A DNA stretch of 64,000 nt from Nageia nagi. Taxonomy: Eukaryota > Pinophyta. A model generated the notes under the pieces. The model was given only the letters and a program-made list of their open reading frames with translations. It was not told where the DNA came from and did not search any database. The DNA lies in the NCBI GenBank assembly GCA_050084985.1, contig JBITNC010000002.1, positions 27,218,001 to 27,282,000 on the forward strand, in the 5' to 3' direction. Shown one piece after another: positions 46,471 to 58,165 of this stretch (within the stretch, counting starts at the first letter, position 1; every line of letters begins with the position of its first letter). The translations under genes and the position numbers were made by a program.

Positions 46471-47990
46471 AATGATTGGATTTTTGACTCTAGGTCTACT
46501 AATCAGATGTGTTTTGAAAAGGCTAATTTTTGAAAAAATTTATAAGTATAGGAAATATGGAGTTGTGATAGGTGATAATTCAATCCTTGAATTCCAAGGT
46601 ATTGGGAGTGTGTTATTTCAAGGAAAGGTTCTTGAAAATGTGATATATGTGCTTAAGATCACCATGAACCTTCTTTTTGTAATTTAAGTTGCTAGGAAAG
46701 GATACTATTTCAAATTCAACTTGCACTCTTGATGCATGAAGAAGGAAATTACCATTTTGATAAAAGGATCAGTGAAAGATGATCTCTACATTGTGTATCA
46801 AGCTCCATAAAAGATGTGCCTTGCTATAAATATTTGCTCTAGGGAAAATTTTTGGCACTATCGACTAGGCCACCTTAACCACAAGAGTATTCAAGTTATG
46901 AAAGATCAATAACTTATGGAATTTTTACCTAAGATATCACCCATAATTGGCCTTTGTGATAAGTGCATCCTAAGCAAGATGAATAGGAAAAAATTTGAGA
47001 AAGATAAGGCAATAAGGGCAACACAACCTCTCCATCTTGTGCATTCATATTTGATGGATCCATTTTTGACAAAGTCACTTAGGGAAGCATCTTATATCTT
47101 CACCTTCATTGATGAATTTAGTAGGATAACATTTGGTTATCTTCTAGAGCACAAGGATCAAACCTCTAATAGGTTCAAAGATTTCAAATCCTTAGTTGAA
47201 AATCAGTCTAGCTTCAAAAACAAGATGCTGAGATATGAAAACGGTGAATATAATAGCAATGAGTTTAATGATTTTTGTACTAACTACAAGATCAAGAGGT
47301 AGTTTATGATCCCTTACACCCCTTAGTAAAATGGGGTTTCCAAAAGAAAGAATAAGACCACTCAAGAAATAGAAAGTTACATGTTGGGGAACCTTCCTAA
47401 TTTCTTATGGGGTTAATCTATGAGTACTATGATATACACCCAAATAGGTGTCCTACAAAAGAAGTTGAAGGCAAAACTTTTTATGAAGCATGGAAGGGAA
47501 AGAAACCCAAAATCTCTCACTTTAGAATTTTTGTTTGTGATTCTTATGTCTTTGTTATTCCTAAGAAAAAATGGATAAGAGATCTAAAACATGCATTTTT
47601 GTGGGCTATGAAAATTAGCACAAAGGCTACAAGATTTATTCTCCTTCCTCCAAAGCAATGTTTATCTCAAGGGATGTAAAGTTCAATGAACTTCTTGAGG
47701 AATTGACATCTTGTGAGGATCTGTATGATCTTGATAACTCTTTTGTTGCAACTAATTATATGTATATCAATTTAGATAAGTCATCTCAAGAGAAAAACTA
47801 TCCAACATAAAGGATAACAAGAAGTATGATCTTAAATAAATTGTTGTTTTCCAAAATTGGTAGCAGGAATGAGCCCTTATCATTCTAGGAAACTTTGAAG
47901 CATGAGTGTTGGATGGAAGTAATGAAAGTGAAGTATAATGCTCTAATGAAAAATCAAAATTGAGATTTAGTTCCCTATCCCAATGAATGG
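46471..47990 (+). pseudogene. pol: Copia D protease and integrase
   Basis: Protease start 'DWIFDSRSTNQM' (about 46478), with the triad D-S-R instead of D-S-G. The integrase zinc-finger part near 46860-46980 includes 'LCDKCILSKMNRKKF'. Core: 'LVHSYLMDPF' (catalytic Asp to Tyr, about 47045), 'MLRYENGEYNSNEF' (DNGG damaged) and the PQQNG region converted to stops (about 47320-47335). Open pieces are 46916-47302 and 47407-47679. Confidence 0.83.
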
Positions 47991-48541
47991 AATGTGATTG
48001 GAAATAAATGGATTTACAAGTTCAAATACAATTCAGTTAGAGAAATTGAGAAATACAAGACAAGGTTAGTAGCTAAAGATTTTGCTCTGAAAAATGGAGT
48101 TGGTTATGAGAAAACCTTTGCTCTAGTGGAAAATATGCCTACTATTAGATTAATTGTTTCTCTTTCAACAACTTAGGGATGAAAAGTTTCTCAACTTGAC
48201 ATCAAGAGTGTTTTTCTTAATGGTGACTTAGATGTGGAGATCCATATGAACCAACCAGAAGGGTTTGTTGTGGAAGGTAAAGTATTTTGTGTGTAAGTTA
48301 AATAATTCCTTGTATGGACTTAAGTAAGCACCTAGAAGCTAGTATAAAAAGAATTCAGGATACTTTGAAGATATTGGATTCTCTAAGTGCTTCTCCAATA
48401 TTGATCTTTATGTGCTCAATTAGGGGCAAGACTTAGTCTTGATTCTTTTATATGTAGATGATCTTTTGATATTAGGGAATAATGTTGAAATCATTCAAGA
48501 GTACATATCCAAACTCAATGCAACATTTGAAATGATTGAAC
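47991..48541 (+). pseudogene. pol: Copia D reverse transcriptase, 5' part
   Basis: 'GNKWIYKFKYNS' (47998), 'LVAKDFALKNGVGYEKTFAL', a stop-broken fingers/palm region, and the catalytic 'LLYVDDLLILG' (about 48445-48475) with both Asp kept. It stops at the TGAAC duplication of element G and continues at 53613. Confidence 0.85.
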
Positions 48542-49762
48542 TATGATGATCTGAATATACCTCCACTTAAAAATGCCTTCCCATAATCTCCAAACCTTGA
48601 TGGCAAGCCTAGGGTATCCACAAGCATAATCAAACCCTTAAGATACCAACATTAGGGTTAGGGTATTCATCAAACACATCCAAAATGCCAAAATATGAAC
48701 ATATGGCTTCAATATATAATATTTAATTAATTAAACAACATAATCATCATTACATGAGCAATACAAGTATGAAGCCATAATCATTCCAATGCATGCATAA
48801 AACTAGTCATTACAACATAATATGAGATCCAAAAACCTTCTTCATGTATATTCATAATATGAAGTAGTACAAAAGCATACAAATCCCCTAGGGAAGTTAT
48901 GGGCTTCTCAAGAGCCAAGTTGAACATAATGTTGATAATCTTCAATCACTTCATAACCATGGGATAGATCTATCCCCTCATATCTCAATTCCTCTCCACT
49001 AAAGGAGCCCTCCTTGATCTTTGGGTAACCAACTAAAAGGTAGGAATATGCCCTCAAGTACCATTGGATGGGAAAAGGTGCTCCACTAATTCTAAATATA
49101 ATTAGGATCCTAATGCCTAACTACCCTCTAGATGCTTCATCTAGGAATGGAATTCTTAGCATAGCTAAGTCTTATTTTCCAATGGACTAGTAAGAGTAAT
49201 AATAATCAGGTCTTTCTAATAATAAGCCTCATGTGTCTATTTATAAATTATCTTGTCAAGGTCCTATCTAGGAATCACCATCTAGCTCTTTTATTCTAAC
49301 ATTGGCCTCCTAGTGGTCCGAAATGTTGAACATGGATGTCTAATGGCTAGACATGCCAAAATGGGATCCTAGGGTGCATTAAGTGTCAATAGATGGGTTA
49401 AGGGGTGTCACACATGCCTATGAGGTGAAAGGGGGATGATGTAAGATATAGAAGAAAATCAACGCCAACATGGGGGTGTGGGGTCCTCCCTAAGCATGGA
49501 GCAAGCATACAAGTGACCATGTAACACATAAATAGACCTTGGAATTCCCATAATCATTATTGGGATCTCCAAGCATTACAAATACTTCTAATATATTTTT
49601 AGGAGGGAGATAACCCACTTAGGGCTCACAGTGGGGTCCATTAACCCATTAAGTCTCCTATCCTAAGTTACAACATAAAGAACAATGCATAAGAAGAGTA
49701 TATTATACATAGATCCTTTTGGATCCTATAATTAATTACTAGAAAATAAGGGAGACATCATA
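48542..49762 (-). repeat. 3' LTR of element G (full length)
   Basis: 1,221 bp. On the plus strand it starts TATGATGATC and ends GACATCATA. It matches the 403-bp 5' LTR at both ends (about 350 bases at the low end, about 45 at the high end). Contains a block of 'CCCTTAAGATACCAACATTA'. Confidence 0.85.
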
Positions 49763-49970
49763 AAGCCTCCCCTCTCGAGATTTCTTGCACTCAACAAATT
49801 TAATGATGGATGTGTGAGTATATTTGCTCCTTCCCATATTAAGTCTTCATTTAGTAGGTCCTTCCATTTGATGAGGTATTCCTGAATCTATCTAGATGTC
49901 TACTTCTTGACCCTAGTCTCCACCACCTTCTCTTGATTCAGAACCAATCATCCCTCATCATCAAGTGGGG
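49763..49970 (-). pseudogene. pol: Element G chromodomain and polypurine tract
   Basis: The minus strand reads 'LNQEKVVETRVKK', two stops, then 'IQEYLIKWKDLLNEDLIWEG' and 'ANILTHPSLNLL', the pattern of a retroelement chromodomain (YLIKWK...WE). This domain ends chromovirus integrases and directs integration toward heterochromatin. The GAGAGGGGAGGC tract follows right after it. The usual aromatic residues are partly present (Y, W, W). Confidence 0.78.
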
Positions 49971-51320
49971 AAAGGATAGTGGATGAAGCATCTTGATGCC
50001 CCACATCCTTCTTCAATAGTGAGAAGTGGAAGGTGCTATGTATCCTACTCCCCTCTGAAAAATTCAACTCGTAAGAAACATTTCCCACCCTATGCACGAC
50101 CATGTATGGTTCAAAGAACCTTCATTGCAACTTATTTTTCTTTCACTTCTTGAGTGATGATTTTTAGAAGGGATGTAGTTGCAAATACACCATGTCTCCC
50201 ACCTTAAAGCTTTTCTCTATCCAATGATGATCATATTATTTCTTCTACCAATTCTAGACCATCTGTAAGTTCTCCTTCAGCACGCTCATAATATCCTAGT
50301 ACTCTTGCAAGAAATCGTTACCCTTGGGTGTCCTTCCTTCACCAAAAATTATATTTGTGAAGTTAAGAGGATCATAACCATATAAAGCTCAAAAAGGAGA
50401 CATCTTAATTGACATATGATGAGTGGTATTATAACAATACTCCCCAACATGGATCCACTTGACCCATGAATATTATTATCCTATCACATAATATCTTAGG
50501 TATCTCTCCACCCATTTGTTGATGATTTTTATTTTTCCATTTGTCTATGGGTGGTAGCTAGTGCTAGGAGTGAGATCCATCCCATTCAATCAAAATAACT
50601 CCTTTTATAATAAACTCATAAACGTATTATTCCAATCACTCACTATTCTCTTTGGTAACTTATGCAACCTGAAGATATCCCTAAAGAATAGATTAGCTAT
50701 CTATGCAACTGTATGGGTGATGGTGATGGAGAGGAAGTGGGTAAACTTGGTGAGCCTATCCACCATTACCAAGATACTACCCTTTCCTTAGGCCTTAGAT
50801 AGATTGATGATGAATTCCATGGAGATATCCTCCCATTTTTATTGAGGAATGGGAAATGATTGAAGTATTCTTCCAAGCTTCAAATGCTCCTCCTTATTCT
50901 CTTAGCACTATGTACACTCCTAGATAGGCCTCAAGATGTCTTGCTTAAGCCCCTTATAAGTGAATCTCTCCTTCACTTTTTGATAGGTCTTTATGATGCC
51001 TATGATTCCTACTAGAGGGGTATTGTGGAGTGCATGCAACACCTTCTTCCCAACCTCATATGTTGGGGTTAAGAAGATTTGGTTCCTCTTCAATATCAGC
51101 CCCCCCTTAACTACATACCTCTTGTTCTTAACCACCCCACAAAGAATACTAAAGGAAAACTCATCCTAAGCATATTCATACATGATTTCCTTCTTCTAAT
51201 CAAACGTAATAGAGGAGAGAGAGTAGAAAGAGGGATTTTTGGATAGTACATTCGATGTTGTGTTCTTCTTCCCCTTGCCATACTAAATCTCAAAATCAAA
51301 TGACTAAAGCTTTCTTACCC
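49971..51320 (-). pseudogene. pol: Element G integrase
   Basis: Zinc-finger part in 50920-51135 ('VLHALHNTPLVGIIGIIKTY', an H-x3-H-like arrangement, with the Cys pair near 50900). Core: 'DISMEFIINLSK' (about 50800-50835, where the usual SMDF is SMEF), 'RIVSDWNNTFMS' (about 50615-50650) and a 'TNGKIKIINK' segment in place of the usual TDGQTE (about 50525-50555). The C-terminal part runs to 50000. Several stops. Confidence 0.78.
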
Positions 51321-52536
51321 ATCTTTGTTGCTTCTCACTCAAGTTTATCTAGATGAGGAAATACTTCAAGTTATTATGGTCACTTCGAATGATGAAGAGC
51401 CCACAAACCAAGTATTTATTGAACCTCTCCAATGCATGCATAATGGCCAACATCTTCTTATCATAAATGTTGAAACTCTGCTCTACATTAGACAACTTTT
51501 AGCTCTTAAATGCAATTAAATTCCCATTCTGCATCAACACAGCTCTAATGCCCAACTTGGAGGCATCACACTCCATGATGAAGGGGATTGAGAAATATGG
51601 AATGGCCAAACATGGGTAAGTACACATGACCTCCTTGAGTCTCTCAAAGGATTCTTGATCCTTAATATCCTAAATGAATGCATCCTTATTAGTGAGTTGC
51701 ATGAAGGGGTAAGCTAGGTGGGAGAAACCAAGAATGAATCACCTATAGTAGTTGCACAACCCTAAGAACCCTATCAGATGTGTGAGGGACATGGGAGCTG
51801 GTCATTCTTGAATTATGACTATCTTTTGCTCATCTACCTCAAATCCCTCATGGTTGATGATATGCCCTAGATATTATATCTCTATCATGCCAAACTCACA
51901 CTTAGATAGTTTGGTGTAAAAATTATGCTCCTGTTGTATATTCAAAACATGATCCAAATATCCAAGGTGTTCCTCCCACCTTCAATTGTATATCAAGATG
52001 TTATTGAAGAATACCAACATAAAATTCTACAATTGATCTCTAAAAACCTAATTCATGGTTGACTGGATTGTAGTTGGTGCATTGGTCAATCTAAATGGCA
52101 TTACCAAAAATTTGAGATGACTATAATGACATCAAAAAGTTGTATTATGGACATCCTCCTCCTTCATCGTAATTTGATGATAATCAGATCTCAAATCAAT
52201 CTTGGAGAAGTACTTTGATCCATGCAACTCATTAATGAGGTTTTCCACTCTTTGAATTGGATATCTATTTTTAATGGTTTTCTTGTTGAGTAGCCTATAA
52301 TCTATGCACATCCTCATCACTCCATACTTCTTCAATAACACCATGGAAGAGGTAAATGGGCTAGAACTAGGCTGAATAAATCCCATATCATGTAGCTCCT
52401 TAATTGTATTCTCTATCTCATCCTTGTACACCTTCAAATGCCTATAGGGAGTGACCATGACTAGTTTGGCCCCTACTTCCAACTCCACCATATACTCAAA
52501 CCCCTCTAGATGATGGAAAGCCTTTAGGTATATCAC
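51321..52536 (-). pseudogene. pol: Element G reverse transcriptase and RNase H
   Basis: Open piece 52132-52536: 'PYRHLKVYKDEIENTIKELH', 'MGFIQPSSSPFTSSMVLLKK', 'MRMCIDYRLLNKKTIKNRYP' and 'YFSKIDLRSDYHQI', the N-terminal half of a Gypsy RT. The following MPFGL and YLDD regions are degraded (52060-51960). RNase H-like residues ('LERFNKYLVCGLFIIRSDHN' region) lie near 51370-51440. Confidence 0.82.
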
Positions 52537-53189
52537 TAAAAATATCTAGATATCAATGTAGAATGCATTATATCTCAAATGAATGCTCCTTGGACTCCCC
52601 AATGTGCAACATGGGGCCTCCTTTGGTCAGAATGAAGATGTAGTCCTATTATATATCATTCTTTTGAATAATGGCATCCATCCTCCTAGCCTATACCACC
52701 TCAATTAAGCCTCTAATCTTCTGCTAGTAACACTAGATCGAAGCATTAGATTTATCTCAACCATCTTCTTCCTATCTAGGAGAGTATCTTCTTCTTGAAC
52801 CCCTTCTGGTTCAAATGTTAGGATTTGGGCTAGCTCCATCCCTCCAATGTTGTCCTTCTACCAAGCAACCACTTTGTACCCTGATAAATCTTGGTACATA
52901 TGAAAAGTGACATCTCTTTGGAATTCTTTAGTGGTGTTGTACTAGATCCAAAGTAAGATCTCAATCCTCATTAGTATCTTATGCAATGACACATATTTGG
53001 GCTACCATGCCTCCCCTTTCTTCTTACTCATCCTCTCTGCATATCATTCTCCCAAGAGCTAGACAAGCTTCTTTCTTTTCTTTGTAGGAACCTTCTCTTC
53101 TTCAAATATTTGAAGCAACTGGTGAAAAATTCTTTAGCCATACTCTGATTATAGATTTGGCCTCCATCCTCTTAGGTGGAAATATCTTT
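52537..53189 (-). other. Residual leader/gag interval of element G
   Basis: About 650 bases with stops in all frames and no knuckle or protease motif. By position it is what remains after deletion of gag-protease. Confidence 0.5.
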
Positions 53190-53202
53190 GGATATGATAC
53201 CA
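53190..53202 (-). other. Primer-binding site of element G
   Basis: TGGTATCATATCC on the minus strand, two bases from the LTR. It resembles the tRNA(Met) site with two changes. Confidence 0.7.
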
Positions 53203-53204
53203 CT

Positions 53205-53607
53205 TATGATGATCCAAATGGAACTCCACTTAAAACACCCTCCCCATAATCTCCAAACCTTAACGGTAAGCCTAGGATATCCACAAGCACAATCAAACCC
53301 TTAAGATACCAACATTAGGGTTAGGATTAGGGTATTCACCAAAAACATACACAATGCTATAATGCTAATGTATGACTCCAATATACAATATTCAATTAAT
53401 TAAACAACATAATCATCATCGCATGAGCAATACAAGTATGAATCCATAATCATTCCAATGCATGCATAGAACTAGTCATTATAGCATAATATGAGATCCA
53501 AAAATCCTTGGCATGTATATCACAATATGAAGTAGTACAAAATCATACAAAGCCCATAAGGTAGTCATATAGTATATTAATTACTGGCGAACAAGGGGTA
53601 CATCACA
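53205..53607 (-). repeat. 5' LTR of element G, internally deleted
   Basis: 403 bp against 1,221 bp for the 3' LTR. The difference is an internal deletion of about 818 bp, joined near 53570-53576 between a block matching 48890 and a block matching 49720. Both ends are intact and abut the target duplication. Confidence 0.83.
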
Positions 53608-53612
53608 TGAAC

Positions 53613-54480
53613 TTGGTATCTTACACTACTACCTTGGAATGCAAGTGTACCAATACAGGGATTGTACTTACCTTAATCAATCCATATATATCTCAAATAT
53701 CTTGCAAAAGTTTGGAATAGAGGAGTACAAATTTTCAATAATCCTAGTCTCTCCTAGAATCACTTTGTCTCTTAATTCCAACTCTTAATTGATTGATGCT
53801 ATGACTTATAGGAAATTAATTGGCAATCTTCTTTATTTGACTATCTCCAAGCTAGATATTATATTTGTAGTAAATTTGATGGTACAATTTATGTAGATAT
53901 CATATGTTGACCACCTCAACATTAAGCAAATATTGAGGTATGTTGCAATAACTAAGGATATTTCTCTCAAGTATTTTAAGGTGCCCTTGTTTGTTCTCTC
54001 AAGATTCTCATATTCTGACTATGGGGGAGATAGAGATGATAGGAAATCAACCTTTGCTTATGTGTTTAGCATTGGTTCAAGTGCTATCTCTTAGGCTTCT
54101 AAGAAGCAACCTACTCTTTCTCTTTCCACCATAGAGGTAGAATCTCAAGCACTATTAATCGTAGCCTAGGAAGCTATTTAGTTGAGGCATCTTTTAAAAT
54201 AAATTCGATATGAGCAGGTTCATCCATCTCATATTTTTTCAAATAATCAATTAGTTATTTTCTTTGGCAAAGAACCCTATTTTCCATAAAAGGATAAAGC
54301 ATGTAGAAATCCAAGGCCATTTTATTAAGGAGAAGGTTTTGGATGGTATCCTTCAATTACAGTTTTGTCCATCAATCCTAAACTTCATTGATTTGCTCAC
54401 CAAGCCCCTTCTTGAATCCCATTTTTGCAAGCTTAGGGAATCTATTGGGTTGGTGAAGTTTTCATCAAGGGGGAGTGAAG
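53613..54480 (+). pseudogene. pol: Copia D reverse transcriptase end and RNase H
   Basis: The frame resumes with 'YYLGMQVYQY'-like residues (53625-53655) and follows A to the SRGSE terminus (54462-54480). RNase H boxes: 'SDYGGDRDDRKS' (about 54015-54050), a TAG for Trp at 54093, and an open piece from 54264 ('HKRIKHVEIQGHFIKEKVLD'). Confidence 0.85.
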
Positions 54481-54560
54481 GTTGAATTCTCATTGAATTC
54501 ATGTTTGTGATGATAACTTCATCCCTAGAAGGATATTTTTGTTGTATAGTGTTGATCTTT

Positions 54561-54740
54561 ATGTACACTTTCATGATTAGTTTGCTACATGTGAGGAACT
54601 AGTTGTACATTTTTTGAGCATTTGATGTACACCTTCTAGGTTAGTTCTCTCCATGTGTAGAAATAATTGTACATTTTTTAGTAGATGATGTACACCTTTG
54701 TGGTTAGTTCACTTCATGTGAGGAACTAATGGTACATTTT
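54561..54740 (+). repeat. Three hairpin repeats after pol in Copia D
   Basis: Units near 54561, 54625 and 54687, each with TGTACAC, an arm, a CATGTG-type loop, the return arm and TTGTACA. Arms: TAGTT/AACTA (copy 1), TTAGTTC/GAAATAA (copy 2, mismatched) and TTAGTTC/GAACTAA (copy 3). It is the same position and layout as the nine repeats in A, but with different arm sequences. Confidence 0.75.
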
Positions 54741-55297
54741 GGCTTCTACTAGTATTGTTTCAGTTATTAATATGTGTATTTTGACACTATTTAGTTATCC
54801 ATATGTGAGGAAAATGTATGTGCTTATGCTCTATTTTTTATGTTGATCAACACATATTTTTTATAGTAGGTGACTATGAGTATTGTCTTGGCATATAATT
54901 CGTAATGACTCATAGTGCACTATTCATCAGTTTATGGATAACATTACTTGATTCATTTATCTTATGTTGATATGATGCATTTGATTGATATTTTTTATGA
55001 GCTACTTGTAGCTTACAAGTTTCTTCTTAATATGCAGGTTATCTACTTTGAGTGGGAAGGCTCATGGAGGCTCATCGTGTCAACTTATTGTTGAATGACT
55101 ACTTTGTACAGTAAAACCAATTATGGTTAATGATTGTATTGTGAACCATTTTATCAAATGGTGTTGGAATGAGCCTCAATCTAAAATCTTGCATATTTCT
55201 CAAAGATATAAATGTTCTCATCTTCGATTGTATCTCTATGGATGAGAACTCTCTCTTTCTTCTCTCCACTCTATTCCAATAATGCATTAAGGGGGAG
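54741..55297 (+). other. 3' untranslated region and polypurine tract of Copia D
   Basis: Non-coding, aligned with A and B. Ends in AAGGGGGAG (55289-55297), directly before the 3' LTR. Confidence 0.8.
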
Positions 55298-55854
55298 TGT
55301 TAGAATGTATAATACATTATTGTAAGATCTCTTGATGTAAATTCACTTAATACTTAAAGGTATCCTAGGTACCCTAAGTATTTAGTGAATAAGGTAATGT
55401 AAACTCACTAATACTTAAAAATATCCCTAGATAGATTTTAAGTATTTATAAATAAAATAATGTAACTTATCCTATGCTCCATCTCACAATCATGCCCCTT
55501 GGGTAAAAGGGTGTTGCATGATATGACTTTGTACAATGGTTAAAAGAGTGATCCAAGGGAGGATTTTAGCCTATAAATAGAGAGCCCTCTCCTTGAGATT
55601 ACTCACTCAAGTTTGTAGTATTGTTATGCTTTAGGATTCTTAGGAGTAGTGAGAAAGAGTTATTGTAAGACAGGCATTTTTAGAATAAGAAGATCTTATA
55701 TTAGTGGATGTACTCCCTTGGTTAGAGGAACCACTTTATATTGGTATCAACTTTGTGAGATTGGCTATCATGGTATGCTATTATGTCAATGTTTAGTGAG
55801 CTTTCATGATATCTTAGTAGAAGAGGATTTATTAATTAAGGATTAATTCTCTCA
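55298..55854 (+). repeat. 3' LTR of Copia D
   Basis: 557 bp, TGTTAGAATG...TTCTCTCA, with a TATAAATA box (55572-55579) and ACTTAAAGGTATC-type palindromes (about 55350-55440). Followed by AATTC and then the F coding sequence. No matching 5' LTR was found. Confidence 0.88.
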
Positions 55855-55859
55855 AATTC

Positions 55860-57480
55860 ATCCAAGCAAGAAAAGATCCATTCTGTGCTCCCAAGAAGAT
55901 AACCTAGTCAAGTGCATGATGAATTTATTCCATCTAATGAAAAAATGGAGAAACCTATTGAGAAAAAGCCCAAAGCAAAGAAGGTATTGAAGGAGAAAGA
56001 AAATAATGAGGCATCCATGGTTGTTCAAATAACCCTCAAATCATAGTCAACACCTTGGATTATAGATAGTGGATGTTCTAGTCACATGAATAAAGATAAG
56101 AAATGGTTTGAGAAACTAGAGAAGTTCGATGGTGGATCAGACAAATTTGGCAATAACGATGGAGTAAAAATTACTGGAAAAGTTGTTAATATGAAAAATG
56201 ATAATATTAAATCTAAAGAAGTTTTTTTTGTAATTAGCTTGAAACATAACCTATTAAGTGTCATTTAGATATGTGATAAGGATATTATGTAATATTCAAG
56301 ACTAATAAGTGTGAAATAAGATTGGAAAGCTACTAGATATAGGTGTGAGAAGTGGAAATTTATATCATATGGTCAGTGTAGTAGAAAAATCATTTCTACT
56401 TAGTTAGGAAGAAGCAAACTGGTAGTGGTACAAGAGATTGGGACACATGAATTTTGATAATCTTGTTAAGATCAGCTCAACTAGTGCAATAAGAAATATG
56501 CCAAGTATTTTCAAACTACCTAATAGTGTACACTCATCTTGTCAAAAGGGGAAACAAATAAGAACTACATTCAAAGCAAAGAAGCTCTCCACTAGCAAGC
56601 CATTAGAACTAGTACACACTAATCTTTATGGTCTAATGAGAACTCAAAGCATAAATGGATATAAGTATTTTATTCTTTTCATAAATGACTTCTCAAGAAT
56701 GACATGGGTATGCTTCTTTAAAAAAAAATCACAAACAATAGAGATGTTCTAGAGCTTTTAAAAATTGTATGAGAATCATATTATGAGAAGATTTAAATTC
56801 TTGAGATCTAATAGAGGAGGTGATTTGAATTTAGAAGACTTTGAGGAGTACTATCTAAAGCATGGCATAAGAATACAATTTTTCGTAGCTAGAACACCTC
56901 AACAAAATGGGGTGGTAGAAAGGAAAAATCAGACTGTACAAGAAATGACTAGAATCATGATGAATGACTCTAGAATAGCTAATCATTTCTAGAAAGAGTT
57001 TATACACACAATAATATATATCTAGAATAGGTGTATGTTAAGAGTAAATGATAATAAAATGCCCTATCAACTATTGTTTGGAAGAAAAACCTATGTTAAA
57101 CACTTTCGAGTCTTTGGAAGCAAGTGTTACATAAAAAGAACTGAAGAAAATATAGGCAAGTTTGAAGAGAGGGCTGATGAAGGTATATTTCTTGGGTAAT
57201 CTACCAAAAGCAAGGTGTATAGGTGTAACAACACAAGGATGAGAAATATGGCTGATAATGCCAATGCGGTAGTTGATGAAAGAACAAACCAAGGCATTCA
57301 TGAGGCAAAATGTTTTCCCACATATAAAGATACCATTGAAGCATATGATAAGGAGGAGGAAGAAAAGAAAGAAGAAGAATCAGAAAAGGAATTAGAAGAA
57401 GATTCAAAGGATAAGAAAGAAAAGGCCAGAAAACTAAAGTCTTAGGAAACATACTTGGTAAGAAGACCATCCCAAAAGAA
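55860..57480 (+). pseudogene. pol: Copia F protease and integrase
   Basis: Lys/Glu-rich linker, then the protease 'TPWIIDSGCSSHMNKDKKWF' (about 56055-56110) with an intact D-S-G. The integrase zinc-finger part is at 56436-56560, the core has 'LVHTNLYGLM' (Asp to Asn, about 56610), 'FLRSNRGGDL' (DNGG to NRGG, about 56800) and 'PQQNGVVERKNQTVQ' (about 56900). An acidic run of Glu/Lys (57340-57445) lies between integrase and RT. Open pieces: 56086-56268, 56438-56752 and 56765-56992. Confidence 0.85.
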
Positions 57481-58165
57481 CAAATAATTAAAGACCCCAA
57501 AGCTAGTGTTCATACAAGAAGAAGATTGATAAAAACTTACTCTTTATTATCTAACATTTAGCCCAAAGTTTTTGCAAAAGAAAGTAAGGTTGAACATTGG
57601 GTAAAGGCATTGGAAGAAGAGCTCAATCAGATTGAAAAGAATAAAACTTGGGAATTGGTTCCAAGACCATTAAACAAGAATGTTATAGGCATGAAATGGA
57701 TCTTCAAGAATAAGCTTAATGAGGATGGAAAGGTAGTGAGAAATAAGGCCAAACTTGTTTGCAAAGGGTATACTCAAGTTGAGGGAATTGATTTAAAAAA
57801 AATCTTTGCACCTATGGCTAGATTATAGGAAATTAGAATGTTTCTTGCATTGGTAGCCCACAAGAATTTTAAGATACATCAAATGGATGTAAAATTAACA
57901 TTTTTTAATAGCAAACTAGAAGAAGAAATGTACATAGAACAACCTAATGGATATTAGATTGGGGAAGAAAAAAACATTGTATGCAAGTTGAAAAAGGATC
58001 TATATGGTTTAAAACAAGCCCCAAGAGCATGGTATTCAAGGTTGGACAACTATCTATTGTAGAAAGGATTCAAAAAGGTTATGGTTGATAACAATTTGTA
58101 TGTCAAAACTACGAAATATTATCAACTTGTTATTGTTGTCTATGTAGATGATATCATATTTGGTA
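57481..58165 (+). pseudogene. pol: Copia F reverse transcriptase, truncated
   Basis: 'KNKTWELVPRPLNKNVIGMK' (57640-57700), 'KAKLVCKGYTQVEGIDLKKI' (57745-57805), '[15 protein letters not shown]' (58005-58050), ending just after the catalytic 'VYVDDIIFG' (58137-58163). The rest of RT, RNase H and the 3' LTR are missing: at about 58165 the sequence switches to the gag of Copia H. Confidence 0.85.

Larger units (their letters stand above)
48542..53607 (-). mobile_element. Chromovirus-type Gypsy element G, gag deleted
   Basis: Perfect 5-bp duplication TGAAC (48537-48541 and 53608-53612). The minus-strand 5' LTR is 53205-53607 and the 3' LTR 48542-49762. The primer site is 53190-53202 (TGGTATCATATCC), the polypurine tract about 49763-49776. 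Only about 650 bases lie between the primer site and recognisable RT, so gag and protease are largely missing. RT, RNase H, integrase and a chromodomain follow in Gypsy order, all with stops. It could only have moved in trans, or was deleted after insertion. Confidence 0.9.
43680..55854 (+). mobile_element. Copia LTR retrotransposon D, 5'-truncated and split
   Basis: A relative of A and B: same gag start, zinc knuckle, integrase, RT/RNase H terminus, hairpin repeats and LTR type. It contains a solo LTR (45105-45894) in gag and chromovirus G (48542-53607) in RT; both are bounded by perfect duplications and the D frame continues across them. The 3' LTR ends at 55854 and the F coding sequence resumes at once, so D inserted into F. 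It is heavily mutated, with many CAA/CAG to TAA/TAG and TGG to TAG/TGA changes relative to A. Confidence 0.9.

Noticed and set aside
48542-48550. LTR G starting at TGATGATC with duplication GAACT
   Set aside because: Placing the ends at TATGATG and CATCACA gives a perfect TGAAC duplication and matching inverted termini, which fits better.
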